Made by a program: the position numbers and the translations under genes
Source of the DNA: Bacteroidaceae bacterium
GTDB lineage: Bacteria; Bacteroidota; Bacteroidia; Bacteroidales; Bacteroidaceae
Direction: 5' to 3'
DNA: 64,000 nt
Assembly (NCBI GenBank): GCA_900770655.1
Contig: CAAGLA010000031.1
Coordinates: 50,507 to 114,506 of the forward strand
Shown here: positions 8,557-16,572 of the stretch, one piece after another
Layout: every line of letters starts with the position of its first letter
Position numbering within the stretch: the first letter of the stretch is position 1
The notes under the pieces: model-generated
The model's input: only the letters and a program-made list of their open reading frames with translations
What the model was told of the DNA's origin: nothing
Database searches by the model: none

Positions 8557-9672
8557 ATGATTACAGCCGACCAATTAAAAGATATTAAAGAGCGCACAGC
8601 CGCTCTAAAGCAGTACCTTGCCATTGACGAAAAGATTATTCAGGTTGAAGAGGAACAGCTTCGCACTCAGGCGCCCGGTTTCTGGGACAATGCAAAAGAG
8701 GCCGAGGCACAGATGAAAAAGGTTAAGGCTCTGCAGAGCTGGATAGATGGTTACAAAGAGGTACACAGCCGTACCGAAGAGACAGAAATGGCAATGGAGC
8801 TGTTCCGCGAAGAGATGGTGGAAGAGAGCGAAGTAGACGATGCCTACGCACGCGCCCTTGCAGCCATTGAAGAGCTGGAACTAAAGAATATGCTGCGCGG
8901 CGAAGCCGACGATATGGACTGTGTGCTGAAAATAAATTCCGGCGCAGGCGGTACCGAAGCGCAGGACTGGGCAAGTATGCTTATGCGTATGTATATGCGC
9001 TGGGCCGAAGCAAACGGCTACAAGATTGCCGTTGCCAACCTGCAGGAAGCCGAAGATGCCGGTATAAAAACCGTTACACTGGAACTAAAAGGACCATACG
9101 CATACGGTTATCTGAAGGGCGAGAACGGTGTGCACCGCTTGGTGAGAGTGAGCCCATACAATGCTCAGGGCAAGAGAATGACATCGTTCAGTTCGGTATT
9201 CGTAACCCCGCTTGTCGACGACAGCATAGAGGTTGTTATTGAACCTGCACGCATATCGTGGGACACATTCCGAAGTGGCGGCGCCGGAGGACAGAACGTA
9301 AACAAGGTGGAGTCGGGTGTGCGCCTTCGCTACCAATACAAAGACCCCTACACAGGTGCCGAAGAGGAGATTCTCATTGAAAATACCGAAACACGCGACC
9401 AGCCCAAGAACAAAGAGAACGCTATGCGTCAGCTGCGCTCAATCCTTTACAACAAGGAGATGCAGCACCGTATGGAAGAGCAGTCAAAGGTTGAGGCCGG
9501 AAAGAAAAAGATTGAATGGGGCTCACAGATTCGCAGCTATGTATTCGACGACCGTCGCGTAAAGGACCACCGCACAAATTTCCAGACATCGGATGTAGGC
9601 GGTGTAATGGACGGCAAGATAGACGGTTTCATAAAGGCTTATCTTATGGAATTTGCCGAGGAGGGCGAGTAA
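8557..9672 (+). CDS. prfB: Peptide chain release factor 2
   Basis: 371 residues. The catalytic loop GGAGGQNVNKVESGVRL contains the universal GGQ that triggers peptidyl-tRNA hydrolysis. The stop-codon recognition tripeptide region reads VSPYNAQGKRMTSF, so SPY replaces the SPF of E. coli RF2. The C-terminal segment WGSQIRSYVFDDRRVKDHRT is typical of RF2. The frame is continuous: there is no in-frame TGA and no shift site near codon 26, so the autoregulatory +1 frameshift found in many prfB genes is absent. It has its own promoter and is followed after 3 bp by a CYTH-domain gene. Confidence 0.95.
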   Translation: MITADQLKDIKERTAALKQYLAIDEKIIQVEEEQLRTQAPGFWDNAKEAEAQMKKVKALQSWIDGYKEVHSRTEETEMAMELFREEMVEESEVDDAYARALAAIEELELKNMLRGEADDMDCVLKINSGAGGTEAQDWASMLMRMYMRWAEANGYKIAVANLQEAEDAGIKTVTLELKGPYAYGYLKGENGVHRLVRVSPYNAQGKRMTSFSSVFVTPLVDDSIEVVIEPARISWDTFRSGGAGGQNVNKVESGVRLRYQYKDPYTGAEEEILIENTETRDQPKNKENAMRQLRSILYNKEMQHRMEEQSKVEAGKKKIEWGSQIRSYVFDDRRVKDHRTNFQTSDVGGVMDGKIDGFIKAYLMEFAEEGE

Positions 9673-9675
9673 ACA

Positions 9676-10146
9676 ATGGCTATTGAGATAGAGCGAAAAT
9701 TTCTTGTCACCGACGACAGCTACAAAGCTATGGCATTCAGCACCGACCGCATAGCACAGGGTTACCTGTGCCGTGAGGGAGGTAATTCGGCACGTGTGAG
9801 AGTGAGAGGCAAAAAGGGCTATATAACAGTAAAAGGCCCATCGCTCGACGGCGGACTAAGCCGCTACGAATGGGAAAAGGAGATACCCGAGAGCGAAGCA
9901 CGTGAGCTCCTGAAATTATGCCACGGAGCAATTATAGACAAGTGCCGTTACTTGGTCAATTACGAAGGGCACATATTCGAAGTAGATGAGTTCTACGGCG
10001 ACAACGAAGGCCTTACAGTAGCCGAAGTTGAACTGAAAAGCACTGACGAGAATTTTGAAAAGCCACCCTTTTTGGGAAAAGAGGTAACCGGCGAAAAGAG
10101 ATACTACAATTCGAGCCTTACCCGTTTCCCATACAAAATGTGGTAG
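9676..10146 (+). CDS. CYTH-domain phosphohydrolase
   Basis: 156 residues beginning MAIEIERKFLV, the ExExK signature of the CYTH (adenylate cyclase/thiamine triphosphatase) superfamily. Further charged strands of the tunnel fold follow: SARVRVRGKKGYITVKGPS, RYEWEKEIP, HIFEVDEFYGDNEGLTVAEVEL and the terminal TRFPYKMW. Bacterial members of this length hydrolyse tripolyphosphate or similar triphosphates with metal ions; the natural substrate is unknown. The start is 3 bp after the prfB stop, so it is cotranscribed with prfB. Confidence 0.85.
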   Translation: MAIEIERKFLVTDDSYKAMAFSTDRIAQGYLCREGGNSARVRVRGKKGYITVKGPSLDGGLSRYEWEKEIPESEARELLKLCHGAIIDKCRYLVNYEGHIFEVDEFYGDNEGLTVAEVELKSTDENFEKPPFLGKEVTGEKRYYNSSLTRFPYKMW

Positions 10147-10223
10147 CTCTTAAAGAAGAGCTCTTGAACGGTACAACACTGGTTATACACAGCTGGGGAA
10201 CAAGAAGAGAGAGATATCACCAG

Positions 10224-10649
10224 CTATTGGACAGCTCTTTCGCTACTGCTTCCAATATCACCTTTCAACAGAGGCCTTGTCACAAGCATACTGAAGAATG
10301 CAGCAAAAAGCACACCCAGAGAGTTAAAGAAAAAATCCAAGAAATCGCCTGTACGGTAGGTAGTCAGAGTGCTTTGGAAGAGCTCGAGTAACCCGCTGAA
10401 GAGTATTGGCACCACAACAACAAAAAAGAGGGAACGCCCCGGTTCAAAAAGACTGTGGCTCTTGAAATATTCGTACCACATTACCGAACAGAAAAGCGCA
10501 TACATTGCAAAATGCATTATTTTGTCGAACCTGACAAAAAGTGAAACTCCACTGTAACCGGCCGGCTTGTAGAATGTTATATAACATACAAAAAACAGTA
10601 CAATAGCCGACCAATGATACCTTCTTATATTATTAAAAAACCAGTCCAT
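10224..10649 (-). CDS. VanZ-like small membrane protein
   Basis: 141 residues from the ATG at 10649; a TTG at 10685 would add 12 residues with no support. Four hydrophobic segments are present. The polar motifs MHFAMYALFC and LELFQSTLTTYRTGDFLDFFFNSLGVLF match the VanZ-like/phosphotransbutyrylase-like pattern (H..Y, then E.xQ, R..D..D...N..G). The function of the family in Gram-negative bacteria is unknown. It is transcribed against the CYTH gene and lies divergent from the 31-codon frame at 10757. Confidence 0.75.
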   Translation of the reverse strand: MDWFFNNIRRYHWSAIVLFFVCYITFYKPAGYSGVSLFVRFDKIMHFAMYALFCSVMWYEYFKSHSLFEPGRSLFFVVVVPILFSGLLELFQSTLTTYRTGDFLDFFFNSLGVLFAAFFSMLVTRPLLKGDIGSSSERAVQ

Positions 10650-10694
10650 AGAGAATATTTTTATTCGGTGTACCGTAAATAACAACTTAATTTA

Positions 10695-10702
10695 TAAATT
10701 TG
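10695..10702 (+). promoter_or_regulatory. -7 element upstream of the 31-codon frame
   Basis: TAAATTTG, a perfect TAnnTTTG, 54 bp before the ATG at 10757. A TTTG box at the right spacing is not evident. Confidence 0.35.
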
Positions 10703-10756
10703 TGGAGTGGCAAGGTATGAATTAATCATAATGCATACGAATAACCTTTAAACGCA

Positions 10757-10852
10757 ATGGACTACTTTTACTTCACGAAAGGACAGCGTAGAGCTGTTGT
10801 AGTTTTAATTTTACTGGCTGTAACAGTTGTTTTGCTGAAATGGGTATTTTAA
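10757..10852 (+). pseudogene. 31-codon frame resembling the N-terminus of Bacteroidota ComEA-like proteins
   Basis: The frame reads MDYFYFTKGQRRAVVVLILL followed by AVTVVLLKWVF and a stop. The pattern (D)YFYFTKGxRR plus one membrane segment is how many helix-hairpin-helix ComEA-like proteins of this phylum begin, as I recall them. No helix-hairpin-helix domain follows in any frame before ruvB. It is either a truncated remnant or a stand-alone single-pass peptide. It has a possible -7 element of its own. The family assignment is from memory and uncertain. Confidence 0.4.
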
Positions 10853-10905
10853 AGGCTTCTAAATTTTAAAATAACCCGGTGATATACTATTTTTGTAAAG
10901 CATTT

Positions 10906-10977
10906 GCGAAAATAGACTGCACTCGTTGTAATACGCTACAGTAAACTTTGCGTCTTGCTTGTTGGCGCTATTTTTGC
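10906..10977 (+). promoter_or_regulatory. ruvB promoter inside a recurrent promoter-associated element
   Basis: TTTG at 10947-10950, 18 bp, then TATTTTTG at 10969-10976, 20 bp before the ruvB ATG. The stretch from 10906 (GCGAAAATAGACTGCACTCG) to the -7 box is clearly similar to the promoter region at 50945-51018, sharing the blocks CTGCACTCG, AGTAAACTT and CTATnTTTGCA. A further TATTTTTG lies at 10888-10895. Confidence 0.65.
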
Positions 10978-10995
10978 ATAACCATAACTATTTAT

Positions 10996-12015
10996 ATGAA
11001 CGGAGAATTCAATATACGCGGAAAGAACAGTGACAAGGAGTTTGAGAACGCCTTGCGCCCGCTCTCTTTCCCCGACTTCAACGGCCAAGAAAAAATTGTC
11101 AGCAACCTGAAGATTTTTGTTCAGGCCGCAAAGATGCGTGGAGAATCACTCGACCACGTGCTGCTTCACGGCCCCCCGGGACTTGGAAAGACAACACTCA
11201 GCAACATTATAGCAAATGAGTTGGGAGTAGGTTTTAAAGTGACATCGGGCCCTGTGCTCGACAAACCGGGCGACCTTGCAGGTATACTTACCTCACTTGA
11301 ACCTAACGATGTGCTGTTCATAGACGAAATACACCGTCTATCGCCCATTGTAGAGGAGTATCTCTATTCGGCAATGGAGGACTACAGAATAGATATACTA
11401 ATAGACAAAGGACCGTCGGCACGCTCAATTCAAATAGACCTTAGCCCATTCACCCTTATTGGTGCCACAACACGTAGCGGACTGCTCACAGCACCTCTAA
11501 GGGCACGATTCGGCATAAATATGCATCTCGAGTATTACGACAGCAAGACACTCGCCGGAATAATAAGCCGGTCGGCACAGATACTTGGTGTCTCTTACGA
11601 CGATGAGGCCACATACGAAATAGCACGTCGCAGCCGCGGAACACCACGTATAGCCAATGCACTGCTGCGCAGGGTACGCGACTTTGCACAGGTTATGGGC
11701 GACGGCCACATAACAAACTCAATTGCCAAAATGGCATTAGAGGCTCTGAACATAGACAAATATGGGCTCGACGAGATTGACAACAAGATTCTGTGCACTA
11801 TAATAGACAAGTTCAAAGGCGGCCCTGTGGGTATTGGTACCATAGCCACAGCACTAAGCGAAGATACAGGAACCATAGAAGAGGTTTATGAACCATATCT
11901 CATTAAAGAGGGATTCATAAAACGTACACCACGTGGCCGCGAGGTAACAGACCTTGCATACAAACATTTAGGACGCAGCCGTTACGCAAACGGCGAACAA
12001 GGAACACTATTCTAA
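10996..12015 (+). CDS. ruvB: Holliday junction branch migration ATPase RuvB
   Basis: 339 residues from the ATG at 10996 (MNGEFNIRGKNSDKEFENAL); the upstream in-frame start at 10948 lies within the promoter. Walker A is HGPPGLGKTT, Walker B is VLFIDEIHRL, sensor 1 is IGATTRSGLLTAPLRARFG with the arginine finger region, and the C-terminal winged helix ends LIKEGFIKRTPRGREVT. RuvB forms the hexameric motor that drives RuvA-bound Holliday junctions. The C-terminus has a short extension (YANGEQGTLF). A flippase gene follows after 21 bp on the same strand. Confidence 0.96.
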   Translation: MNGEFNIRGKNSDKEFENALRPLSFPDFNGQEKIVSNLKIFVQAAKMRGESLDHVLLHGPPGLGKTTLSNIIANELGVGFKVTSGPVLDKPGDLAGILTSLEPNDVLFIDEIHRLSPIVEEYLYSAMEDYRIDILIDKGPSARSIQIDLSPFTLIGATTRSGLLTAPLRARFGINMHLEYYDSKTLAGIISRSAQILGVSYDDEATYEIARRSRGTPRIANALLRRVRDFAQVMGDGHITNSIAKMALEALNIDKYGLDEIDNKILCTIIDKFKGGPVGIGTIATALSEDTGTIEEVYEPYLIKEGFIKRTPRGREVTDLAYKHLGRSRYANGEQGTLF

Positions 12016-12036
12016 GAAGTTTAACGACAAGACAAA

Positions 12037-13512
12037 ATGGGTAAACTGCAATCACTTGTAAAGGACACTGCAATATATGGTCTCAGCAGCATAGTAGGGC
12101 GTTTTCTGAACTACCTGCTTGTCCCGCTCTACACAACAAAAATGAGTGTGGAAAGCGGAAACTACGGTGTTGTAACAAACGTATATGCGTGGACAGCCAT
12201 AATTCTTGTATTCCTGACATTCGGCTTCGAGACAACATTCTTTCGCTTTGCCAGCAAAGAGAATGCAAACACATCGAAGGTCTTTTCAATGTCTATGCAA
12301 GTTATTGGAGTGCTGTGCGCCCTGTTTCTTGGCGCGGTATTCCTGTTCCTGCCCCAAATATCAACAACACTCGGTTACGCTGCAAACCCCGAGTTCATTG
12401 GAATGATGGCAGTAGTTGTCGCACTCGACGCGCTGCAGTCAATACCTTTCGGCCTGTTGAGGCTGAAGAACAAGGCCTTGAAATTCGCATCGCTGAAGTT
12501 GCTGTTCATTGGTATGAACATTGCAATGAACATATTTGCGTTCGTGCTGCTACCAAAACTTGCCACGGAATACCCAAGCACATTCGGCCACCTTTACGAC
12601 AGCAACAACCAAGCATTCTATGTATTCTTCATAAACCTGCTGTGTACATCGTTCATAACACTGTTCCTGCTGCCCGAACTAAAGCTGTTCCGCTTTACAG
12701 GCGATAAGAAGCTACTGCGCGATATGCTCAAATATTCGTGGCCGCTGCTGCTGCTTGGTATAGCCGGAATACTTAACCTCAACGCCGACAAGATAATATA
12801 TACCTACCTTGTACCCGGCCAGCAAGGAATAACAGATTTAAGTATATACGGTGCCTGTGTAAAGGTTGCAGCAATAATGGTTATGCTTATGCAGGCGTTC
12901 CGCTATGCATACGAACCCTTCGTATTCGGCAATAGCAGCGGCAAGAACAGCAAGACACTATATGCCGGAGCAATGAAATATTTTATAATAGTTGCAATGA
13001 TAGCATTCCTTGTGGTAATGTTCTATATGGATATATTCCGCTACCTTGTAGGCAAGGACTACTGGGAAGGGCTAAAGGTTGTACCCATTATTATGGCTGC
13101 CGAAATTTTTATGGGAATATACTTCAACCTTTCGTTCTGGTACAAACTTAACGACGAAACCTACTGGGGAGCCATATTCTCGTTCGTCGGTTGCGCTATA
13201 CTGTTTGCCGTGAATATAATATTCGTACCTGAATATGGATATATAGCCTGCGCTTGGGGTTCACTAAGCGGATACCTTGCAGCTATGATGCTATCCTATT
13301 TTATAGGGCAGAAGAGAAACCCAATAGATTACGACCTTAAGAACGCGCTTAAATACACAGTTCTGTTTGCTGCTGTTTACGGCCTATCTATTGTAACGCC
13401 TATAGAAAACGGAATATTAAAAATGGGATACAACACACTGCTGCTTGCAGTATTCTGTGCATTTGCACTTTGCGATATTCTAAAAGACAGAAAGCAACTT
13501 GCCGGGAAATAA
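12037..13512 (+). CDS. Polysaccharide/lipid-linked oligosaccharide flippase (MOP superfamily, Wzx-like)
   Basis: 491 residues with about 12-14 hydrophobic segments and few charged loops. The N-terminus (KLQSLVKDTAIYGLSSIVG, then RFLNYLLVPLYTTKM) is the hallmark of polysaccharide biosynthesis flippases in Bacteroidota, and the middle has DMLKYSWPLLLLGIAGILNL and ADKIIYTYLVPG. Family members move undecaprenyl-linked oligosaccharides across the inner membrane. No glycosyltransferases lie next to it, so the substrate is unknown. It follows ruvB by 21 bp and ends at a strong terminator. Confidence 0.88.
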   Translation: MGKLQSLVKDTAIYGLSSIVGRFLNYLLVPLYTTKMSVESGNYGVVTNVYAWTAIILVFLTFGFETTFFRFASKENANTSKVFSMSMQVIGVLCALFLGAVFLFLPQISTTLGYAANPEFIGMMAVVVALDALQSIPFGLLRLKNKALKFASLKLLFIGMNIAMNIFAFVLLPKLATEYPSTFGHLYDSNNQAFYVFFINLLCTSFITLFLLPELKLFRFTGDKKLLRDMLKYSWPLLLLGIAGILNLNADKIIYTYLVPGQQGITDLSIYGACVKVAAIMVMLMQAFRYAYEPFVFGNSSGKNSKTLYAGAMKYFIIVAMIAFLVVMFYMDIFRYLVGKDYWEGLKVVPIIMAAEIFMGIYFNLSFWYKLNDETYWGAIFSFVGCAILFAVNIIFVPEYGYIACAWGSLSGYLAAMMLSYFIGQKRNPIDYDLKNALKYTVLFAAVYGLSIVTPIENGILKMGYNTLLLAVFCAFALCDILKDRKQLAGK

Positions 13513-13533
13513 TCGAGCAATCACTTATAACAT

Positions 13534-13571
13534 AAAAATAGGAGAAAGCCTAAAAACTTTCTCCTATTTTT
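13534..13571 (+). terminator. Terminator after the flippase gene
   Basis: Perfect 15-bp inverted repeat (arms 13534-13548 and 13557-13571, core AATAGGAGAAAG) ending in a T tract, 22 bp after the flippase stop. The convergent tRNA gene begins just beyond it. Confidence 0.88.
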
Positions 13572-13574
13572 AAG

Positions 13575-13648
13575 TAGCGAGACCCGGGATTGAACCGGGG
13601 ACCTCATGATTATGAATCATGCGCTCTAACCAGCTGAGCTATCTCGCC
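13575..13648 (-). tRNA. tRNA with CAT anticodon (elongator Met, or Ile2 after lysidine modification)
   Basis: On the minus strand a full cloverleaf is visible: acceptor GGCGAGA with TCTCGCT, D-arm AGCTCAGCTGGTTAGAGC, anticodon stem CATGA/TCATG around loop TTCATAA (anticodon CAT), and T-arm CCCGG-TTCAATC-CCGGG. The terminal 1-72 pair is G-U rather than G-C. The discriminator is A and CCA is not encoded. The initiator hallmark (three G-C pairs at the anticodon stem end) is absent. Whether it is Met or Ile2 cannot be settled by eye. Confidence 0.93.
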
Positions 13649-14023
13649 ATTACCATTTTGCGGTGCAAAGATATGGTTATAATTTGAAAGTGGCAAATTT
13701 TTTATCACTTTTCAGCAAAAAAAATCTATTTATATCCATTTTACATTAAAAATTCATTGCCTAGCACTGTTATTTATACTTAGTCACCGATTACAGCTAT
13801 GGTGTTTGGATTAAACTGCAGAGTAGAGAATTTTTTGTTTATATTTATACATTATTTATTGATTAACAGCCTTTTTATCTTTAAAAAAACTCAATTAATC
13901 GAAAAACTTTCAATAATTTATAACCAATAATTGCTTTTATAAATAAAAAATCATATATTGCAACTGAGTTACAAAAGAGGTATATAACCAACATCTTTTT
14001 TAGAAATTCAAACAGCTTATATA
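13649..14023. other. AT-rich intergenic stretch
   Basis: About 375 bp, strongly A+T-rich, between the tRNA and the START-like gene. No open frame with recognisable content, no convincing hairpin and no clear TTTG/TAnnTTTG pair is seen. The promoters of the tRNA and of the gene at 14024 must lie here. Confidence 0.5.
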
Positions 14024-14404
14024 ATGAGCAAAGAAAAAATTTATATCGAATATCCGTTAAGAGGAAGTGCCTCTATGATATGGAAGTATATTGGCAATGC
14101 AGCAGGGTTGTCTTCGTGGTTCGCCGACAGGGTTGAAAGTTTCGACCGCACGTTTACATTCTACTGGGGAAAAACCGAACAGCGTGTAGCACACCTTGTA
14201 GCACAAAGAAACGGTGTATATGTAAAGTTCCGCTGGGACGATGAGAGCCAAAATACATATTTCGAAATGAGAATAACCTATAACGAACTCACAAGGCAGC
14301 ACACTTTAGAAATTACCGATTTTGCCGACAAAGGTGAAGTTGAGGACCAGAAAGACTTGTGGGATTCTCAAATAGAGAACCTGAGACGCCAGTCGGGTAT
14401 GTAG
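14024..14404 (+). CDS. START-like (SRPBCC fold) domain protein
   Basis: 126 residues, MSKEKIYIEYPLRGSASMIW through a C-terminal helix QKDLWDSQIENLRRQSGM. The pattern of an opening strand with YPLRGS, a helix ending GLSSWFADRV, then alternating beta strands (FTFYWG, VYVKFRWD, YFEMRITYNE, HTLEITDFAD) and a final long helix matches the small START/AHSA1-like proteins typical of Bacteroidota. A hydrophobic-ligand cavity is expected from the fold, but no ligand is known. Between its stop and lptF/G lies a separate -7 element, so it is probably monocistronic. Confidence 0.78.
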   Translation: MSKEKIYIEYPLRGSASMIWKYIGNAAGLSSWFADRVESFDRTFTFYWGKTEQRVAHLVAQRNGVYVKFRWDDESQNTYFEMRITYNELTRQHTLEITDFADKGEVEDQKDLWDSQIENLRRQSGM

Positions 14405-14538
14405 AAATTTTACGGCTGTTTATATATTGTTTCTTGAATTGTACTCTTTAAATGGTTAATAATGCCTTAAAAGATATAATATTATTAATAAAAATAAACA
14501 GTTTCTCGTTTTATCGGCAAAAATCACGCATTTTATAC

Positions 14539-14546
14539 TAACTTTG
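14539..14546 (+). promoter_or_regulatory. -7 element upstream of the LptF/G-ribBA operon
   Basis: TAACTTTG matches TAnnTTTG and lies 111 bp before the ATG at 14658. A -33 TTTG box is not clear. Confidence 0.45.
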
Positions 14547-14657
14547 TACAGAAAAACCATTAATGGTTTTTCTGTGCTGTTAATAGGTAGGCACAAAAGA
14601 GAAAGAATAAACATATAAAGAAACACAAGGTACCACAAGATAAAAAAAATCTCTGAT

Positions 14658-16571
14658 ATGAAATTTCCATCGTTTCACATAAAGAAATTGGATCTTTTCA
14701 TCATAAAGACCTTCTCTACCAACCTAATGGGTACCTTTTTTATCTGCCTGTTCATTTTTATAATGCAGTTGCTGTGGCGCTGGGTAGACGAGTTGGTAGA
14801 CAAAGGGCTCGATATGTCGGTTCTGGCCCAGTTCTTTATTTTAGGTTCGGTAACGCTTGTATCGCAAGCGCTTCCAATGGCTATTCTGCTTGCCTCGCTT
14901 ATGACTTTCGGCAGTTTTGGAGAAAAGCTGGAACTTCTTGCTATGAAGGCTGCCGGAATACCTCTGCTCAGAATTATGGCACCGCTTATTGTATGCTGTA
15001 CAATTTTCGGCGGTGTTTCGTTCTATTTCCAGAATGTTGTGGGACCTGCAGCACAGATGAAACTGTTCACTGTAATGTATTCCATTAAGCAGACATCACC
15101 CGAAAGTGAAATACCCGAAGGTGTATTCTACAACAGGCTCGACGGTTACAATATTTACGTAGAACACAAGGATAAGGTAACCGGCACACTCCACAATGTT
15201 ATAATTTACGATATGACAAGTGGTTTTGAGAAAGCCAACATTCTTGTTTCCGATTCGGCTAAGATAGCCAACAGCGCCGATGAGAAATATATGATACTGA
15301 CAATGTATTCGGGTGAGCAGTTCTCGAATTTGGCCGATCAGCAGATTAGCAAAAGTAATATTCCATACAGGCGCGAGACCTTCAGCAAGAAAGAGGTTAT
15401 GATTGAGGTTGAAGGCGGTTTTGAAATGAAAGACGCATCTTTTATGAAAGCCAATGCTGCAAGCAAGAATATAGTAGAACTTGAGTTGGCTATAGATTCA
15501 CTTTCGTTTGCCAACGACAGTGTAGGCCGAAACAATTGGCGTGGGCTTATGCGCTCGGTTTACAAAGGAGAGACAGATTTTACTCTTCAGGATTCTTCTT
15601 TAATGGCTATTGAGAATATCCATTATGTAAACGTCGACAGCCTCTACAGTGTAGCTTCCAGAAAATCTAAGATGCTGTGGAAACGTACTGCACTAAACAA
15701 GGTAAAGCAACTAAATATAGATTACGATATAAACAACAAGATACTTCACTCGCTCGACAAGGACCTGAACAAACATAAAATGTCGTGGTGGGAAAAATTC
15801 ACTCTATCACTCGGTTGCTTGATATTCTTCTTTATAGGTGCACCGCTTGGCGCTATTGTAAGAAAGGGAGGTTTGGGATACCCGGTACTCATTTCAGTTG
15901 CGACATTCATTCTATACCATATCTTCAACACATCGGGCTATAAGATGGGCCGTGAGGGTGAATGGTATATATGGTTTGGAGCTTGGATAAGTACATTTAT
16001 ACTTGCACCGCTTGGGTTGTTCTTTACATACCAGTCGAACAAAGATTCCAGCCTCTTCAACGGAGATGCAATAGCAGCGTTCTTCAGAACCCTGTTTGCT
16101 ATACCCGAAAAACGCCATATAACCCTTAAAGAGGTTATTATTGAAGACCCCGATTACGAAAACGACGCTAAGGTTCTACAAGAACTTCACCAAGAGGCAC
16201 GCGAATACAAGAAGGTGAATAAACTGAAAAAACTGCCTTCTATAAAGAGTGTATTCTTTAGCGAAAACGACACAACACTGAATAACTTCAACGAAAAACT
16301 GGAGAATGTGATTGAAGAGATGAGCAACAGCAAGAGCCGTAAGGTAATTATCCATTTGAATGAATTCCCTGTACTTTCGGCATTAGCAACTTCTTCGCCG
16401 TTTAAGAGAAGATGGTTGAATATATTGTCGCTCATTATATTGCCGGTTGGTTTATTCATATATTTGCGTGCAATTAAATTCAGAACAAGGCTTTTGAAAG
16501 ACCTTGTCAAAATAGAAGCAAATACAAAAAATCTTATAACAGTACTTAAAAAGGAAAAACTTATAGAATAA
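14658..16571 (+). CDS. LptF/LptG (YjgP/YjgQ)-family lipopolysaccharide export permease
   Basis: 637 residues, longer than the roughly 360 of proteobacterial LptF or LptG. N-terminal membrane segments start with KLDLFIIKTFSTNLMGTFFI, followed by QLLWRWVDELVDKGLDMSVL and SQALPMAILLASLMTFG, the usual YjgP/YjgQ signature. A periplasmic jellyroll-like region covers residues about 130-370, then more membrane segments (GCLIFFFIGAPLGAIVRKGG, PVLISVATFILYHIF, WISTFILAPLGLFFTYQSN). A Bacteroidota-specific cytoplasmic extension with a last hydrophobic segment ends the chain. The protein moves LPS from the inner membrane with LptB. ribBA starts 1 bp after the stop, so the two are cotranscribed. Confidence 0.88.
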   Translation: MKFPSFHIKKLDLFIIKTFSTNLMGTFFICLFIFIMQLLWRWVDELVDKGLDMSVLAQFFILGSVTLVSQALPMAILLASLMTFGSFGEKLELLAMKAAGIPLLRIMAPLIVCCTIFGGVSFYFQNVVGPAAQMKLFTVMYSIKQTSPESEIPEGVFYNRLDGYNIYVEHKDKVTGTLHNVIIYDMTSGFEKANILVSDSAKIANSADEKYMILTMYSGEQFSNLADQQISKSNIPYRRETFSKKEVMIEVEGGFEMKDASFMKANAASKNIVELELAIDSLSFANDSVGRNNWRGLMRSVYKGETDFTLQDSSLMAIENIHYVNVDSLYSVASRKSKMLWKRTALNKVKQLNIDYDINNKILHSLDKDLNKHKMSWWEKFTLSLGCLIFFFIGAPLGAIVRKGGLGYPVLISVATFILYHIFNTSGYKMGREGEWYIWFGAWISTFILAPLGLFFTYQSNKDSSLFNGDAIAAFFRTLFAIPEKRHITLKEVIIEDPDYENDAKVLQELHQEAREYKKVNKLKKLPSIKSVFFSENDTTLNNFNEKLENVIEEMSNSKSRKVIIHLNEFPVLSALATSSPFKRRWLNILSLIILPVGLFIYLRAIKFRTRLLKDLVKIEANTKNLITVLKKEKLIE

Positions 16572-16572
16572 T

